Origin: JBBQSN01 sp038213835
Lineage (GTDB): Bacteria; Actinomycetota; Actinomycetes; Actinomycetales; CAWJMD01
NCBI GenBank assembly: GCA_038213835.1
Contig: JBBQSN010000024.1
Coordinates: forward strand, 1-25,982
Reading direction: 5' to 3'
DNA: 25,982 bases
How positions within the stretch are numbered: the stretch's first letter is position 1; each line of letters opens with the position of its first letter. A program made the translations under genes and the position numbers. Below are positions 19,336-25,982 of this stretch, one piece after another. The notes under the pieces are model-generated. The model saw nothing but the letters and a program-made list of their open reading frames with translations, made no database searches and had not been told where the DNA came from.

Positions 19336-20465
19336 AGCAGCTCCTCGGCCCCGGTGGCCTTCAACCGCTCCACGACCTCCTTGACCCGTTGGGCCGCAGC
19401 GGTGCTCGTGACCAGCAGGGCGTCCGGGGTGTCGACGACGACGACGTCGTCGAGCCCCACGACCGCCACGGTGCGGCCGGCGGCCGGCACCACGAGCCCG
19501 GTCGACCCGACGGACAGCACCCGGGACCCGTCCCCGATCACGGTGGGGACCTCGGCCACCGAGGGGAGCAGGTCCCGCAGCGAGGCCCAGTCGCCGACGT
19601 CGTCCCAGCCGAAGTCGCCCGGCACGACGGCCACACCACCGGCGGTCGCCACCGGCTCGGCGATCGCGTGGTCGATGGCGATCCTGGTGAGCCCTGGCCA
19701 GACCCGGTCCAGGGCGCTCTCGTCGCCGGCCTCCAGACCGGCTGCGATCTCGACCAGCCCGTCGTGCAGGGCCGGCAGCTGCATCCGCAGGTGCCCCAGC
19801 AAGGTGGCGGCACGCACGACGAACATGCCCGCGTTCCAGCGGAAACCGCCCTGCTCTATGTACCCCGTGGCCGTCTCGGCGTCCGGCTTCTCGACGAACT
19901 CGGCGACGACCTGCGCGTCCGGGGCACCCGCGACCTCGAGCGCCTCGCCGGAGCGCACGTACCCGAAGCCGGTGGCGGCGTGCGTCGGCTCGATGCCGAT
20001 GGTGCAGACCCAGCCCTCGCGGGCGACGGCGACGGCCTGCCGCACGGTGGCGCGGAAGGCGACCTCGTCGGTGATGACGTGGTCGGCCGCGAACGAGCCG
20101 ATGACCACCTCCGGGTCCCGGCGCACCAGCACGGCGGCGGCCAGGCCGATCGCCGCCATCGAGTCGCGCGGCGAGGGCTCCCCGAGCACGTCGCGGTCGG
20201 TCAGGTCGGGCAGCTGGGCCCGTACGGCGTCGAGGTGCGTGCGTCCGGTCACCAGCAGCAGGCCGTCGTCGCCCACCAGGGGGCGGAGCCGGTCGGCGGT
20301 CGCCTGCAGCAGCGTCCGGCCCGTCCCCGTGAGGTCGTGCAGGAACTTCGGCGCCCCCGCGCGCGACAACGGCCAGAGCCGGGTACCGGCGCCACCGGCG
20401 GGCACGACGGCGACGAACCCCGGCACGGGCTGGGCGGCGGGGGTCGGGTCATCCGGTTGCGGCAT
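19332..20465 (-). CDS. manC: Mannose-1-phosphate guanylyltransferase
   Basis: The 377-residue enzyme joins GTP and mannose 1-phosphate to form GDP-mannose for glycan and glycolipid mannosylation. The nucleotide-binding signature GGAGTRLWPLSR is at 24-35, with a pyrophosphorylase Lys (K40) shortly after. FVEKP, FRWNAGMFV and DFGWDDVGDW follow in the standard order. There is no C-terminal isomerase domain, so it is the single-function type. I prefer the ATG at 20465; a GTG at 20483 would add six residues (MWNPSP) with no better ribosome site. It is divergently arranged with a GT4 glycosyltransferase across an 89-nt gap, which suggests related sugar metabolism. Confidence 0.93.
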   Translation of the reverse strand: MPQPDDPTPAAQPVPGFVAVVPAGGAGTRLWPLSRAGAPKFLHDLTGTGRTLLQATADRLRPLVGDDGLLLVTGRTHLDAVRAQLPDLTDRDVLGEPSPRDSMAAIGLAAAVLVRRDPEVVIGSFAADHVITDEVAFRATVRQAVAVAREGWVCTIGIEPTHAATGFGYVRSGEALEVAGAPDAQVVAEFVEKPDAETATGYIEQGGFRWNAGMFVVRAATLLGHLRMQLPALHDGLVEIAAGLEAGDESALDRVWPGLTRIAIDHAIAEPVATAGGVAVVPGDFGWDDVGDWASLRDLLPSVAEVPTVIGDGSRVLSVGSTGLVVPAAGRTVAVVGLDDVVVVDTPDALLVTSTAAAQRVKEVVERLKATGAEELL

Positions 20466-20554
20466 GGGGGAAGGGTTCCACACGTCACCACGCGGTCACC
20501 TGACACACCCGTGCAGGTCGCCGCCCATCCACCCGGTTGCGTCACGGTCGGGGC

Positions 20555-21703
20555 GTGCGAGTGCTCGTGGTCACCGAGTCGTTCCTGCCCAGCGCCAACG
20601 GCGTCACCACCAGCGTCCTGCGGGTGCTGGACCACCTGCGGGCCCGCGGGCACGAGGCCCTCGTGGTCTGCCCGGGGCCGGCGCCGGGTTCCTACGCGGG
20701 GTTCGAGGTCGTCGAGGTGCCGTCGGTCCCGGTCCGCGGGTTCCCCCTCGGGATGCCCTCCCCCGCGGTGACGGCCGCCGTCGTCGGGTTCGACCCGGAC
20801 GTCGTGCACGCCGCCTCCCCGTTCGGACTGGGGGCGCACGCGCTGGCGGTCGCTCGCAGGCGGGGGGTGCCGTCGGTCGCCGTGTTCCAGACCGACGTCG
20901 CGGCGTACGCCGGGACCAGCCGGTGGCCGGTCGCCGCCGGTCCGGCCTGGCGGTGGCTCCGCACGGTGCACGACCTGGCCGACCTGACCCTCGCGCCGTC
21001 GAGCGCCACGTTGAGCACGTTGCGGCGCAATGGGTTCCGTAGGACCGCACTGTGGGGGCGGGGCGTGCGGACCGACACCTTCCACCCTCGGCACCGCACC
21101 AGCCCGGAGGGAGCCGCGCTGCGCGAGGAGCTCCTGGAGGGGCGCGACGTGCTGGTCGGCTTCGTGGGAAGGCTGGCCCCCGAGAAGCGGGTCGAGCGGC
21201 TGGCCCAGCTCGGACGCCTCCCCCGCGCCCGGGTCGTCGTCGTGGGCGACGGGCCGTCCCGTCCCGCCGTCGAGACCGCCCTGGCCGGCTCCGGTGCGCG
21301 GTTCCTGGGGCGCCGCGACGGCGAGGACCTCGCCCGCGCCTACGCGGCGCTCGACGTGTTCGTCCACACCGGGACGGACGAGACCTTCGGCCAGACCCTG
21401 CAGGAGGCGATGGCCAGCGGGGTGCCCGTCGTGGCGCCCGCGTCGGGCGGCCCCCTGGACGTCGTGGACCACGGCCGCACGGGGCTGCTGCACCCGCCGC
21501 ACGACCTGCGCGCCCTGGCCTGCGCGGTCGAGCACCTGGTGGGGGCGCCGCAGGTCCGGCGGGCGATGGGCGAGGCCGGGCGCCGGACGGCGCTGACCAG
21601 GTCCTGGGACGTCGTCTGCGACCGCCTGCTCGACCACTACGCCACCGTGGCCGTACGCCACGCCGCGGACGGTCCCGAGGTCGACGCCGTGCTGGTGCGC
21701 TGA
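20555..21703 (+). CDS. GT4-family glycosyltransferase (possible mannosyltransferase)
   Basis: The 382-residue product is a GT-B fold retaining glycosyltransferase. The N-terminal domain starts MRVLVVTESFLPSANGVTTSV, with the acceptor-side loop SANGV typical of this group. The donor domain carries VGRLAPEKRVE and the E-x7-E motif in DETFGQTLQEAMASG. It resembles MgtA/PimB-like mannosyltransferases of actinobacterial lipoglycan synthesis. The adjacent GDP-mannose gene fits that, but the donor is not proven. I chose GTG 20555 because homology starts there. A TTG at 20537 would add six residues. The Shine-Dalgarno is weak (GGTCGGGG). Confidence 0.88.
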   Translation: MRVLVVTESFLPSANGVTTSVLRVLDHLRARGHEALVVCPGPAPGSYAGFEVVEVPSVPVRGFPLGMPSPAVTAAVVGFDPDVVHAASPFGLGAHALAVARRRGVPSVAVFQTDVAAYAGTSRWPVAAGPAWRWLRTVHDLADLTLAPSSATLSTLRRNGFRRTALWGRGVRTDTFHPRHRTSPEGAALREELLEGRDVLVGFVGRLAPEKRVERLAQLGRLPRARVVVVGDGPSRPAVETALAGSGARFLGRRDGEDLARAYAALDVFVHTGTDETFGQTLQEAMASGVPVVAPASGGPLDVVDHGRTGLLHPPHDLRALACAVEHLVGAPQVRRAMGEAGRRTALTRSWDVVCDRLLDHYATVAVRHAADGPEVDAVLVR

Positions 21704-21706
21704 CCG

Positions 21707-21725
21707 TCCCGGATGCATCGCGGGA
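21707..21725 (+). terminator. Weak hairpin after the glycosyltransferase gene
   Basis: TCCCG and CGGGA form a 5-bp stem around a 9-nt loop that includes the palindrome GATGCATC, starting 4 nt after the glycosyltransferase stop. There is no T run. It may be a weak terminator or only chance. Confidence 0.3.
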
Positions 21726-21739
21726 TGAGGGATACCTCA
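21726..21739. promoter_or_regulatory. 14-nt inverted repeat upstream of sdhC
   Basis: TGAGGGATACCTCA has perfect 5-nt arms around GATA. It lies about 30 nt upstream of the putative sdh -35. Position and symmetry would suit a transcription factor site, but I cannot assign a regulator. Confidence 0.3.
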
Positions 21740-21754
21740 CCGTCGGCCGGCAGG

Positions 21755-21781
21755 CGGACCCCGCGGGGGCCTCACTAGAGT
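21755..21781 (+). promoter_or_regulatory. Putative promoter of the sdh operon with overlapping palindrome
   Basis: CGGACC (21755-21760) and TAGAGT (21776-21781) are separated by 15 nt, with TCAC just before the -10, as at the mut operon. The 10-bp palindrome CCCCGCGGGG (21759-21768) overlaps the -35 and spacer and could be an operator. The predicted leader before the sdhC GTG is about 60 nt. The call rests on resemblance, not experiment. Confidence 0.4.
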
Positions 21782-21848
21782 GGTCACCATCTGGGACGAC
21801 CCTGCCCTGCAGCGGCGGTCGGACGCCGAACGGACAGGAGGCGCACCC

Positions 21849-22289
21849 GTGGCCAGTGTCACGACGGGCAGCGAGACGACGGGTGGCGCCCCCGCCCCGT
21901 CGAACCGCCGGCCGAACCCCACCAAGGTCGGCAGCCTCTACCGCGGCCGCGAAGGCATGTGGTCCTGGGTGGCGCACCGTGTCACCGGGTTCGCGATCTT
22001 CATGTTCCTGCTGGTGCACGTGCTGGACACCGCGCTCGTCCGGGTCTCCCCCGAGGCCTACAACGCCGTCATCGCCACGTACAAGAACCCGGTGATGGGC
22101 CTCGGCGAGGCAGGGCTGGTCGCCGCGATCCTGTTCCACGCCTTCAACGGGCTGCGCATCGTCCTGGTCGACTTCTGGGCCAAGGGGCCGAGGTACCAGG
22201 TGCAGATGCTGTGGGGCGTCATGGGGATCTGGGTCGTCCTGCTCGTGCCCTTCCTGATCCGCCACCTCGGCCACGTCTTCGGAGGCTGA
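21849..22289 (+). CDS. sdhC: Succinate dehydrogenase cytochrome b subunit
   Basis: The 146-residue membrane protein anchors succinate dehydrogenase and helps bind haem b and the quinone. Three hydrophobic segments lie near 46-63, 87-108 and 121-137. Conserved features are YRGREGMWSWVAHRVTG (31-47), H57 in the first helix and H97 in the LFHAFNGLR segment, a likely haem ligand. I chose GTG 21849 because AGGAGG lies 7 nt upstream. A longer frame from GTG 21780 would begin inside the predicted promoter and add 23 unlikely residues. It is first in the sdhCDAB order and is separated from sdhD by 2 nt. Confidence 0.94.
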   Translation: MASVTTGSETTGGAPAPSNRRPNPTKVGSLYRGREGMWSWVAHRVTGFAIFMFLLVHVLDTALVRVSPEAYNAVIATYKNPVMGLGEAGLVAAILFHAFNGLRIVLVDFWAKGPRYQVQMLWGVMGIWVVLLVPFLIRHLGHVFGG

Positions 22290-22291
22290 TC

Positions 22292-22741
22292 ATGTCCGTC
22301 CCTGCTCTGGACGCACCCCGGTCCCCCTACCGGCGCAGCCCCGCCAGCCGTCCTGGCTACGAGCTCATCACCTGGGTCTTCATGCGCCTGTCCGGCGTGC
22401 TGCTGATCGGCCTGGTGCTCGGCCACCTGCTCGTCAACCTCGTCCTGGGCGAGGGCGTGAACGCGGTCGACTTCGCGTTCGTCGGCGGCAAGTGGGCCAG
22501 CCCGTTCTGGCAGGTCTGGGACCTCGCGATGCTCTGGCTCGCGATGCTGCACGGCGCCAACGGCGTCCGCACGATCATCAACGACTACGCCGAGCGCGAC
22601 GGCACCCGGCTGGCCCTGAAGAGCCTGTTGCTCGTCGCGACGGTGGGCGTGGTGGTGCTCGGCACGCTGGTGATCTTCACCTTCGACCCCTGCCCCGCCG
22701 GAGCGGACCCCGCGCTGCTGCCGTCGTTCTGCACCGACTGA
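22292..22741 (+). CDS. sdhD: Succinate dehydrogenase hydrophobic membrane anchor subunit
   Basis: The 149-residue protein is the second membrane anchor of complex II. It has three hydrophobic segments (about 34-52, 74-90 and 110-131). RLSG (32-35) and LHGANGVR (86-93) are followed by NDYA with D98-Y99, the usual quinone-site and haem-side positions. GGAGG lies 6 nt before the ATG at 22292. Its short C-terminal tail has two Cys (C134, C147), which might form a disulphide, although this is not a family hallmark that I know. It sits between sdhC (2-nt gap) and sdhA (23-nt gap). Confidence 0.93.
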   Translation: MSVPALDAPRSPYRRSPASRPGYELITWVFMRLSGVLLIGLVLGHLLVNLVLGEGVNAVDFAFVGGKWASPFWQVWDLAMLWLAMLHGANGVRTIINDYAERDGTRLALKSLLLVATVGVVVLGTLVIFTFDPCPAGADPALLPSFCTD

Positions 22742-22764
22742 CCGCACGACCGAGGAGATCACCG

Positions 22765-24525
22765 ATGCAGGTCCACAACTACGACGTCGTGATCGTGGGA
22801 GCGGGTGGCGCCGGGATGCGCGCCGCCCTGGAGTCCGGGTCGCGCGCCCGCACCGCCGTGCTCACCAAGCTCTACCCCACCCGCTCCCACACCGGTGCCG
22901 CCCAGGGCGGCATGTGCGCCGCCCTCGCGAACGTCGAGGAGGACAACTGGGAGTGGCACACCTTCGACACCGTCAAGGGCGGTGACTACCTGGTCGACCA
23001 GGACGCCGCCGAGGTGATGTGCAAGGAGGCCATCGACGCGGTTCTGGACCTCGAGAAGATGGGCCTGCCGTTCAACCGCACGCCCGAGGGCAAGATCGAC
23101 CAGCGCCGGTTCGGTGGCCACACCCGAAACCACGGCGAGGCCGCCGTGCGCCGCTCGTGCTTCGCGGCCGACCGCACCGGCCACATGATCCTGCAGACGC
23201 TGTACCAGAACTGCGTGAAGCAGAACGTGGAGTTCTACAACGAGTTCTACGTCCTGGACCTGCTGATGGGCGAGGTCGACGGCGAGGAGCGCGCGGCCGG
23301 CGTGGTGGCCTACGAGCTCGCCACCGGCGAGCTGCACGTGTTCGCCGCGAAGTCGGTCGTGCTGGCCACCGGCGGCACCGGCAAGGTCTACAAGACCACC
23401 TCGAACGCGCACACCCTCACCGGTGACGGCATGGGCATCGTCTACCGCAGGGGGCTGCCGCTGGAGGACATGGAGTTCTTCCAGTTCCACCCGACCGGCC
23501 TGGCCGGCCTCGGGATCCTGCTCTCCGAGGCCGCCCGCGGCGAGGGCGGCATCCTGCGCAACGGCGACGGCGAGCGGTTCATGGAGCGCTACGCCCCCAC
23601 CATCAAGGACCTCGCGCCGCGCGACATCGTCGCCCGGTCGATGGCCAACGAGGTGCGCGAGGGCCGCGGTGCCGGGCCGAACAAGGACTACGTCCTGCTC
23701 GACCTCACCCACCTGGAGCCGGCGCACATCGACGCCAAGCTCCCCGACATCACCGAGTTCGCGCGCACCTACCTGGGCATCGAGCCGTACACCGAGCCCG
23801 TGCCGGTCTACCCCACCGCGCACTACGCGATGGGCGGCGTGCCCACGAACATCGACACCGAGGTGCTGAGCGACAACAGGACCGTCGTCCCCGGTCTCTA
23901 CGCCGCCGGCGAGGTCGCCTGCGTCTCGGTGCACGGCTCGAACCGCCTCGGCACCAACTCGCTGCTCGACATCAACGTGTTCGGCAAGCGGGCCGGCATC
24001 GCCGCGGCCGAGTACGCGCTCACGGTCGACCACGCACCGCTGCCCGAGCACGGCGAGGCCGACACCATCACCCTGCTCGAGACCATCCGCGACCGTGCCG
24101 AGGGCGAGAAGGTCGCCGTGCTGCGCAAGCTGCTGCAGGACTCGATGGACCTCAACGCGCAGGTGTTCCGCACCGAGGCCTCACTCAAGCAGGCGCTGGC
24201 CGACGTCCAGCAGCTGCAGGAGCGCTATCGTCGGATCACGGTGCAGGACAAGGGCAAGCGGTACAACACCGACTTGCTCGAGGCGGTGGAGCTCGGCTTC
24301 CTGCTCGACCTCTCCGAGGTCATCGTCGTCGGCGCCCTGGAGCGCAAGGAGTCGCGCGGCGGTCACTTCCGTGAGGACTACCCCGACCGCGACGACGTGA
24401 ACTTCATGAGGCACACGATGGCCTACCGCGCGCCGTCGGCCGACACCGACACCGCTGCCGCCGTGCGGCTCGAGTACAAGCCCGTGGTCACCACCCGCTA
24501 CCAGCCGATGGAGCGAAAGTACTGA
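22765..24525 (+). CDS. sdhA: Succinate dehydrogenase flavoprotein subunit
   Basis: The 586-residue catalytic subunit oxidises succinate to fumarate and passes electrons to SdhB. The dinucleotide-binding GAGGAG is at 12-17. H42 in RSHTGAAQGG is the residue expected to carry covalent FAD. FQFHPTG and RGEGG follow, and HGSNRLGTNSL holds the substrate-binding Arg. The C-terminal domain has the LRKLLQDSMD and RKESRGGHFREDYP blocks typical of the family. GAGGAG lies 7 nt before the ATG at 22765; longer readings upstream lie in a shadow frame of sdhD. The TGA overlaps the sdhB start by 1 nt. Length and motifs indicate a succinate dehydrogenase of the SdhCDAB type rather than the SdhAB/CcoS-like form. 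Confidence 0.97.
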   Translation: MQVHNYDVVIVGAGGAGMRAALESGSRARTAVLTKLYPTRSHTGAAQGGMCAALANVEEDNWEWHTFDTVKGGDYLVDQDAAEVMCKEAIDAVLDLEKMGLPFNRTPEGKIDQRRFGGHTRNHGEAAVRRSCFAADRTGHMILQTLYQNCVKQNVEFYNEFYVLDLLMGEVDGEERAAGVVAYELATGELHVFAAKSVVLATGGTGKVYKTTSNAHTLTGDGMGIVYRRGLPLEDMEFFQFHPTGLAGLGILLSEAARGEGGILRNGDGERFMERYAPTIKDLAPRDIVARSMANEVREGRGAGPNKDYVLLDLTHLEPAHIDAKLPDITEFARTYLGIEPYTEPVPVYPTAHYAMGGVPTNIDTEVLSDNRTVVPGLYAAGEVACVSVHGSNRLGTNSLLDINVFGKRAGIAAAEYALTVDHAPLPEHGEADTITLLETIRDRAEGEKVAVLRKLLQDSMDLNAQVFRTEASLKQALADVQQLQERYRRITVQDKGKRYNTDLLEAVELGFLLDLSEVIVVGALERKESRGGHFREDYPDRDDVNFMRHTMAYRAPSADTDTAAAVRLEYKPVVTTRYQPMERKY

Positions 24526-25295
24526 TGAGCGCCAGCACGATCGAGCAGACCTCCGAGGCCGCCAAGCCCGCCGTCAAGGAGATCCCGTCGTTCGAGGTGA
24601 CCCTGCGCGTGCGCCGGTTCGACCCCGAGACCGACTCCGAGCCGCACTGGGAGGACTACCGGGTGCAGGTGCACGGCACCGACCGGGTCCTGGACGCCCT
24701 GCACACCATCAAGTGGGAGCAGGACGGATCGCTGACCTTCCGCCGCTCGTGCGCGCACGGGGTCTGCGGCTCGGACGCCATGCGGATCAACGGCCGGAAC
24801 CGGTTGGCCTGCAAGACCCTGCTCAAGGACCTCAACCCCGACAAGCCGATCACCGTCGAGGCGATCAAGGGCCTGCCGCTGGAGAAGGACCTCGTCGTCG
24901 ACATGGAGCCGTTCTTCCAGTCCTACCGCGAGGTGATGCCGTTCCTGATCACCACCGGCCACGAGCCCACCCGCGAACGGATCCAGTCCGCCGCCGACCG
25001 CGAGCGCTTCGACGACACCACCAAGTGCATCCTGTGCGCGGCGTGCACGTCGTCCTGCCCGGTGTTCTGGACCGACGGCCAGTACTTCGGGCCGGCCGCG
25101 ATCGTGAACGCGCACCGGTTCATCTTCGACAGCCGCGACGAGGGCGGCGACATGCGGCTCGAGGTGCTCAACGACCGTGAGGGCGTCTGGCGCTGCCGCA
25201 CCACGTTCAACTGCACCGAGGCGTGCCCGCGCGGCATCGAGGTGACCAAGGCCATCCGCGAGGTCAAGCAGGCCCTGCTGACCCGTCGGTTCTGA
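24525..25295 (+). CDS. sdhB: Succinate dehydrogenase iron-sulfur subunit
   Basis: The 256-residue protein moves electrons from SdhA to the quinone site through three clusters. The [2Fe-2S] ligands are C76, C81, D84 and C96; Asp at the third position is the same as in E. coli SdhB. The [4Fe-4S] motif CILCAACTSSCP provides C168, C171, C174, and the [3Fe-4S] cluster uses C178 with C224, C230 and C234 in the usual interleaved pattern. The N-terminus has about 20 extra residues before the fold. The ATG at 24525 overlaps the sdhA stop (TGATG), so it is probably translationally coupled; the upstream Shine-Dalgarno is weak. Confidence 0.96.
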   Translation: MSASTIEQTSEAAKPAVKEIPSFEVTLRVRRFDPETDSEPHWEDYRVQVHGTDRVLDALHTIKWEQDGSLTFRRSCAHGVCGSDAMRINGRNRLACKTLLKDLNPDKPITVEAIKGLPLEKDLVVDMEPFFQSYREVMPFLITTGHEPTRERIQSAADRERFDDTTKCILCAACTSSCPVFWTDGQYFGPAAIVNAHRFIFDSRDEGGDMRLEVLNDREGVWRCRTTFNCTEACPRGIEVTKAIREVKQALLTRRF

Positions 25296-25299
25296 GGAG

Positions 25300-25982
25300 A
25301 TGACCGCGCACGGCAGCCGACGGGGCGGCTGCGTGGTCCTGCTCCTGGCGCTTCTCGTCGCGCTGATCGCCCCTGGCGCCTCGGCGTCCGGCTCCGCCTC
25401 CGGCACGGCTGCCGGTGACGACGTGCTGCAGCAGCCGGGCGTGCTGGTGGACCCCTCCGTGCCTGCTCCGCCGCAGCCCGAGGCAGCCGGCTGGATCGTG
25501 GCCGACATCGACTCGGGCGAGGTGCTGGCCGCCTCCGGGGCACGCACCCCGCTCGCACCGGCCTCCACCCTCAAGCTGCTCACGGCGCTGGCCCTGTCCC
25601 CCGGCCACGACGACGCGGATCTCTACACCGCCACGGCCGCGCCAGGGGCCGTCGACGGGTCGAAGGCGGGCATCGTCGCGGAGTCGCAGTACCGCTACAC
25701 CGACCTGCTGCACGCCCTGCTGATGGCCAGCGGCAACGACGCCGCGGTCGCGATGGGCGAGCTGGCCGGCGGCCCGGATCAGGCCGCTGCCCGGATGAAC
25801 GAGGTCGCCGGCGGCCTGGGCGCCTCGGACACGCTCGTTGTCAACACCTCGGGCCTGGACGCCCCGGGCCAGGTGAGCTCGGCCCGCGACCTCGCGCTCC
25901 TGGCGGGCCCGGTGCTCGCCGACTCCCGGCTCGCGCAGGTCGTGGTCACTCCCCAGTACGCGTTTCCCGGCGAAGGACAGGG
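25300..25982 (+). CDS. D-alanyl-D-alanine carboxypeptidase (PBP5-like), 3' end beyond window
   Basis: The first 227 residues of a secreted serine peptidase S11 are present. Such enzymes trim the terminal D-Ala of peptidoglycan pentapeptides. A signal peptide with SRR before a hydrophobic core ends near PGASA (about 25-29). A Pro-rich linker follows, then the active-site SxxK as ASTLK (S89, K92) and the SxN motif SGN (144-146). The KTG motif must lie past the window. The ATG at 25300 is 4 nt after the sdhB stop, with GAGGAG touching the ATG and no spacing, so initiation may be weak or coupled. A GTG at 25333 would lose the positive n-region and is less likely. No stop is reached by 25982. Confidence 0.9.
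   Translation, partial: MTAHGSRRGGCVVLLLALLVALIAPGASASGSASGTAAGDDVLQQPGVLVDPSVPAPPQPEAAGWIVADIDSGEVLAASGARTPLAPASTLKLLTALALSPGHDDADLYTATAAPGAVDGSKAGIVAESQYRYTDLLHALLMASGNDAAVAMGELAGGPDQAAARMNEVAGGLGASDTLVVNTSGLDAPGQVSSARDLALLAGPVLADSRLAQVVVTPQYAFPGEGQ

Noticed and set aside
20466..20554. Direct repeat GTCACC between manC and the glycosyltransferase gene as an operator
   Set aside because: Two copies of a 6-nt word 11 nt apart in GC-rich DNA are not enough evidence.
14935..20771. Very long plus-strand open frames (836 and 1124 codons) opposite mutA/mutB and manC
   Set aside because: They mirror the strongly biased codons of real minus-strand genes and show no recognisable motifs.

Overview
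The window is high-GC DNA. Nearly every codon ends in G or C, many genes start with GTG, one starts with TTG, and neighbouring genes often overlap by 4 nt (ATGA or GTGA). With a DUF222-type HNH protein, a B12-dependent mutA/mutB/meaB set, a three-helix sdhC/sdhD pair and a BMP-type nucleoside ABC transporter, this points to an actinobacterium. A relative of Nocardioidaceae or Propionibacteriales is my guess, from gene content only. No tRNA, rRNA, CRISPR array, insertion sequence or phage gene was seen. This is mainly core-metabolism DNA.

Layout. Positions 1-402 (+) hold the C-terminal part of an HNH endonuclease. Positions 403-755 are a poorly coding gap with one possible 40-codon minus-strand ORF. 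Positions 756-2054 (+) encode a Tat-exported sulfite-oxidase-like molybdoenzyme. It converges, 4 nt away, on a long minus-strand operon (12785 down to 2059). In transcription order this operon is: BMP-family lipoprotein, hairpin, double-NBD ATPase, permease, permease, cytidine deaminase, thymidine phosphorylase, adenosine deaminase (frameshifted), zinc alcohol dehydrogenase, and a gamma-glutamyltransferase-like Ntn hydrolase. A second minus-strand operon (19250 down to 12919) carries mutA, mutB, meaB and an M20 amidohydrolase. A mannose-1-phosphate guanylyltransferase (minus, 20465-19332) is divergent from a GT4 glycosyltransferase (plus, 20555-21703). The plus strand then carries sdhC-sdhD-sdhA-sdhB (21849-25295), followed after 4 nt by the start of a D-alanyl-D-alanine carboxypeptidase cut by the window end.

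How the genes fit together. The first minus-strand operon reads as a nucleoside uptake and breakdown unit: binding lipoprotein, ATPase and two permeases import nucleosides; the deaminases and the phosphorylase begin their catabolism. The mut operon converts between methylmalonyl-CoA and succinyl-CoA, and MeaB protects the mutase. Succinyl-CoA feeds the TCA cycle, where SdhCDAB oxidises succinate. The manC/GT pair suggests GDP-mannose supply and glycan or glycolipid assembly.

I did not find a clear, wholly new system. Points worth a second look are: a single-base frameshift at a G5 run in adenosine deaminase; a GGT-like enzyme that keeps its catalytic Thr but lacks the usual gamma-glutamyl-binding residues; a perfect 14-bp-arm hairpin between the binding protein and ATPase genes; and matching promoter-like architecture upstream of the mut and sdh operons.
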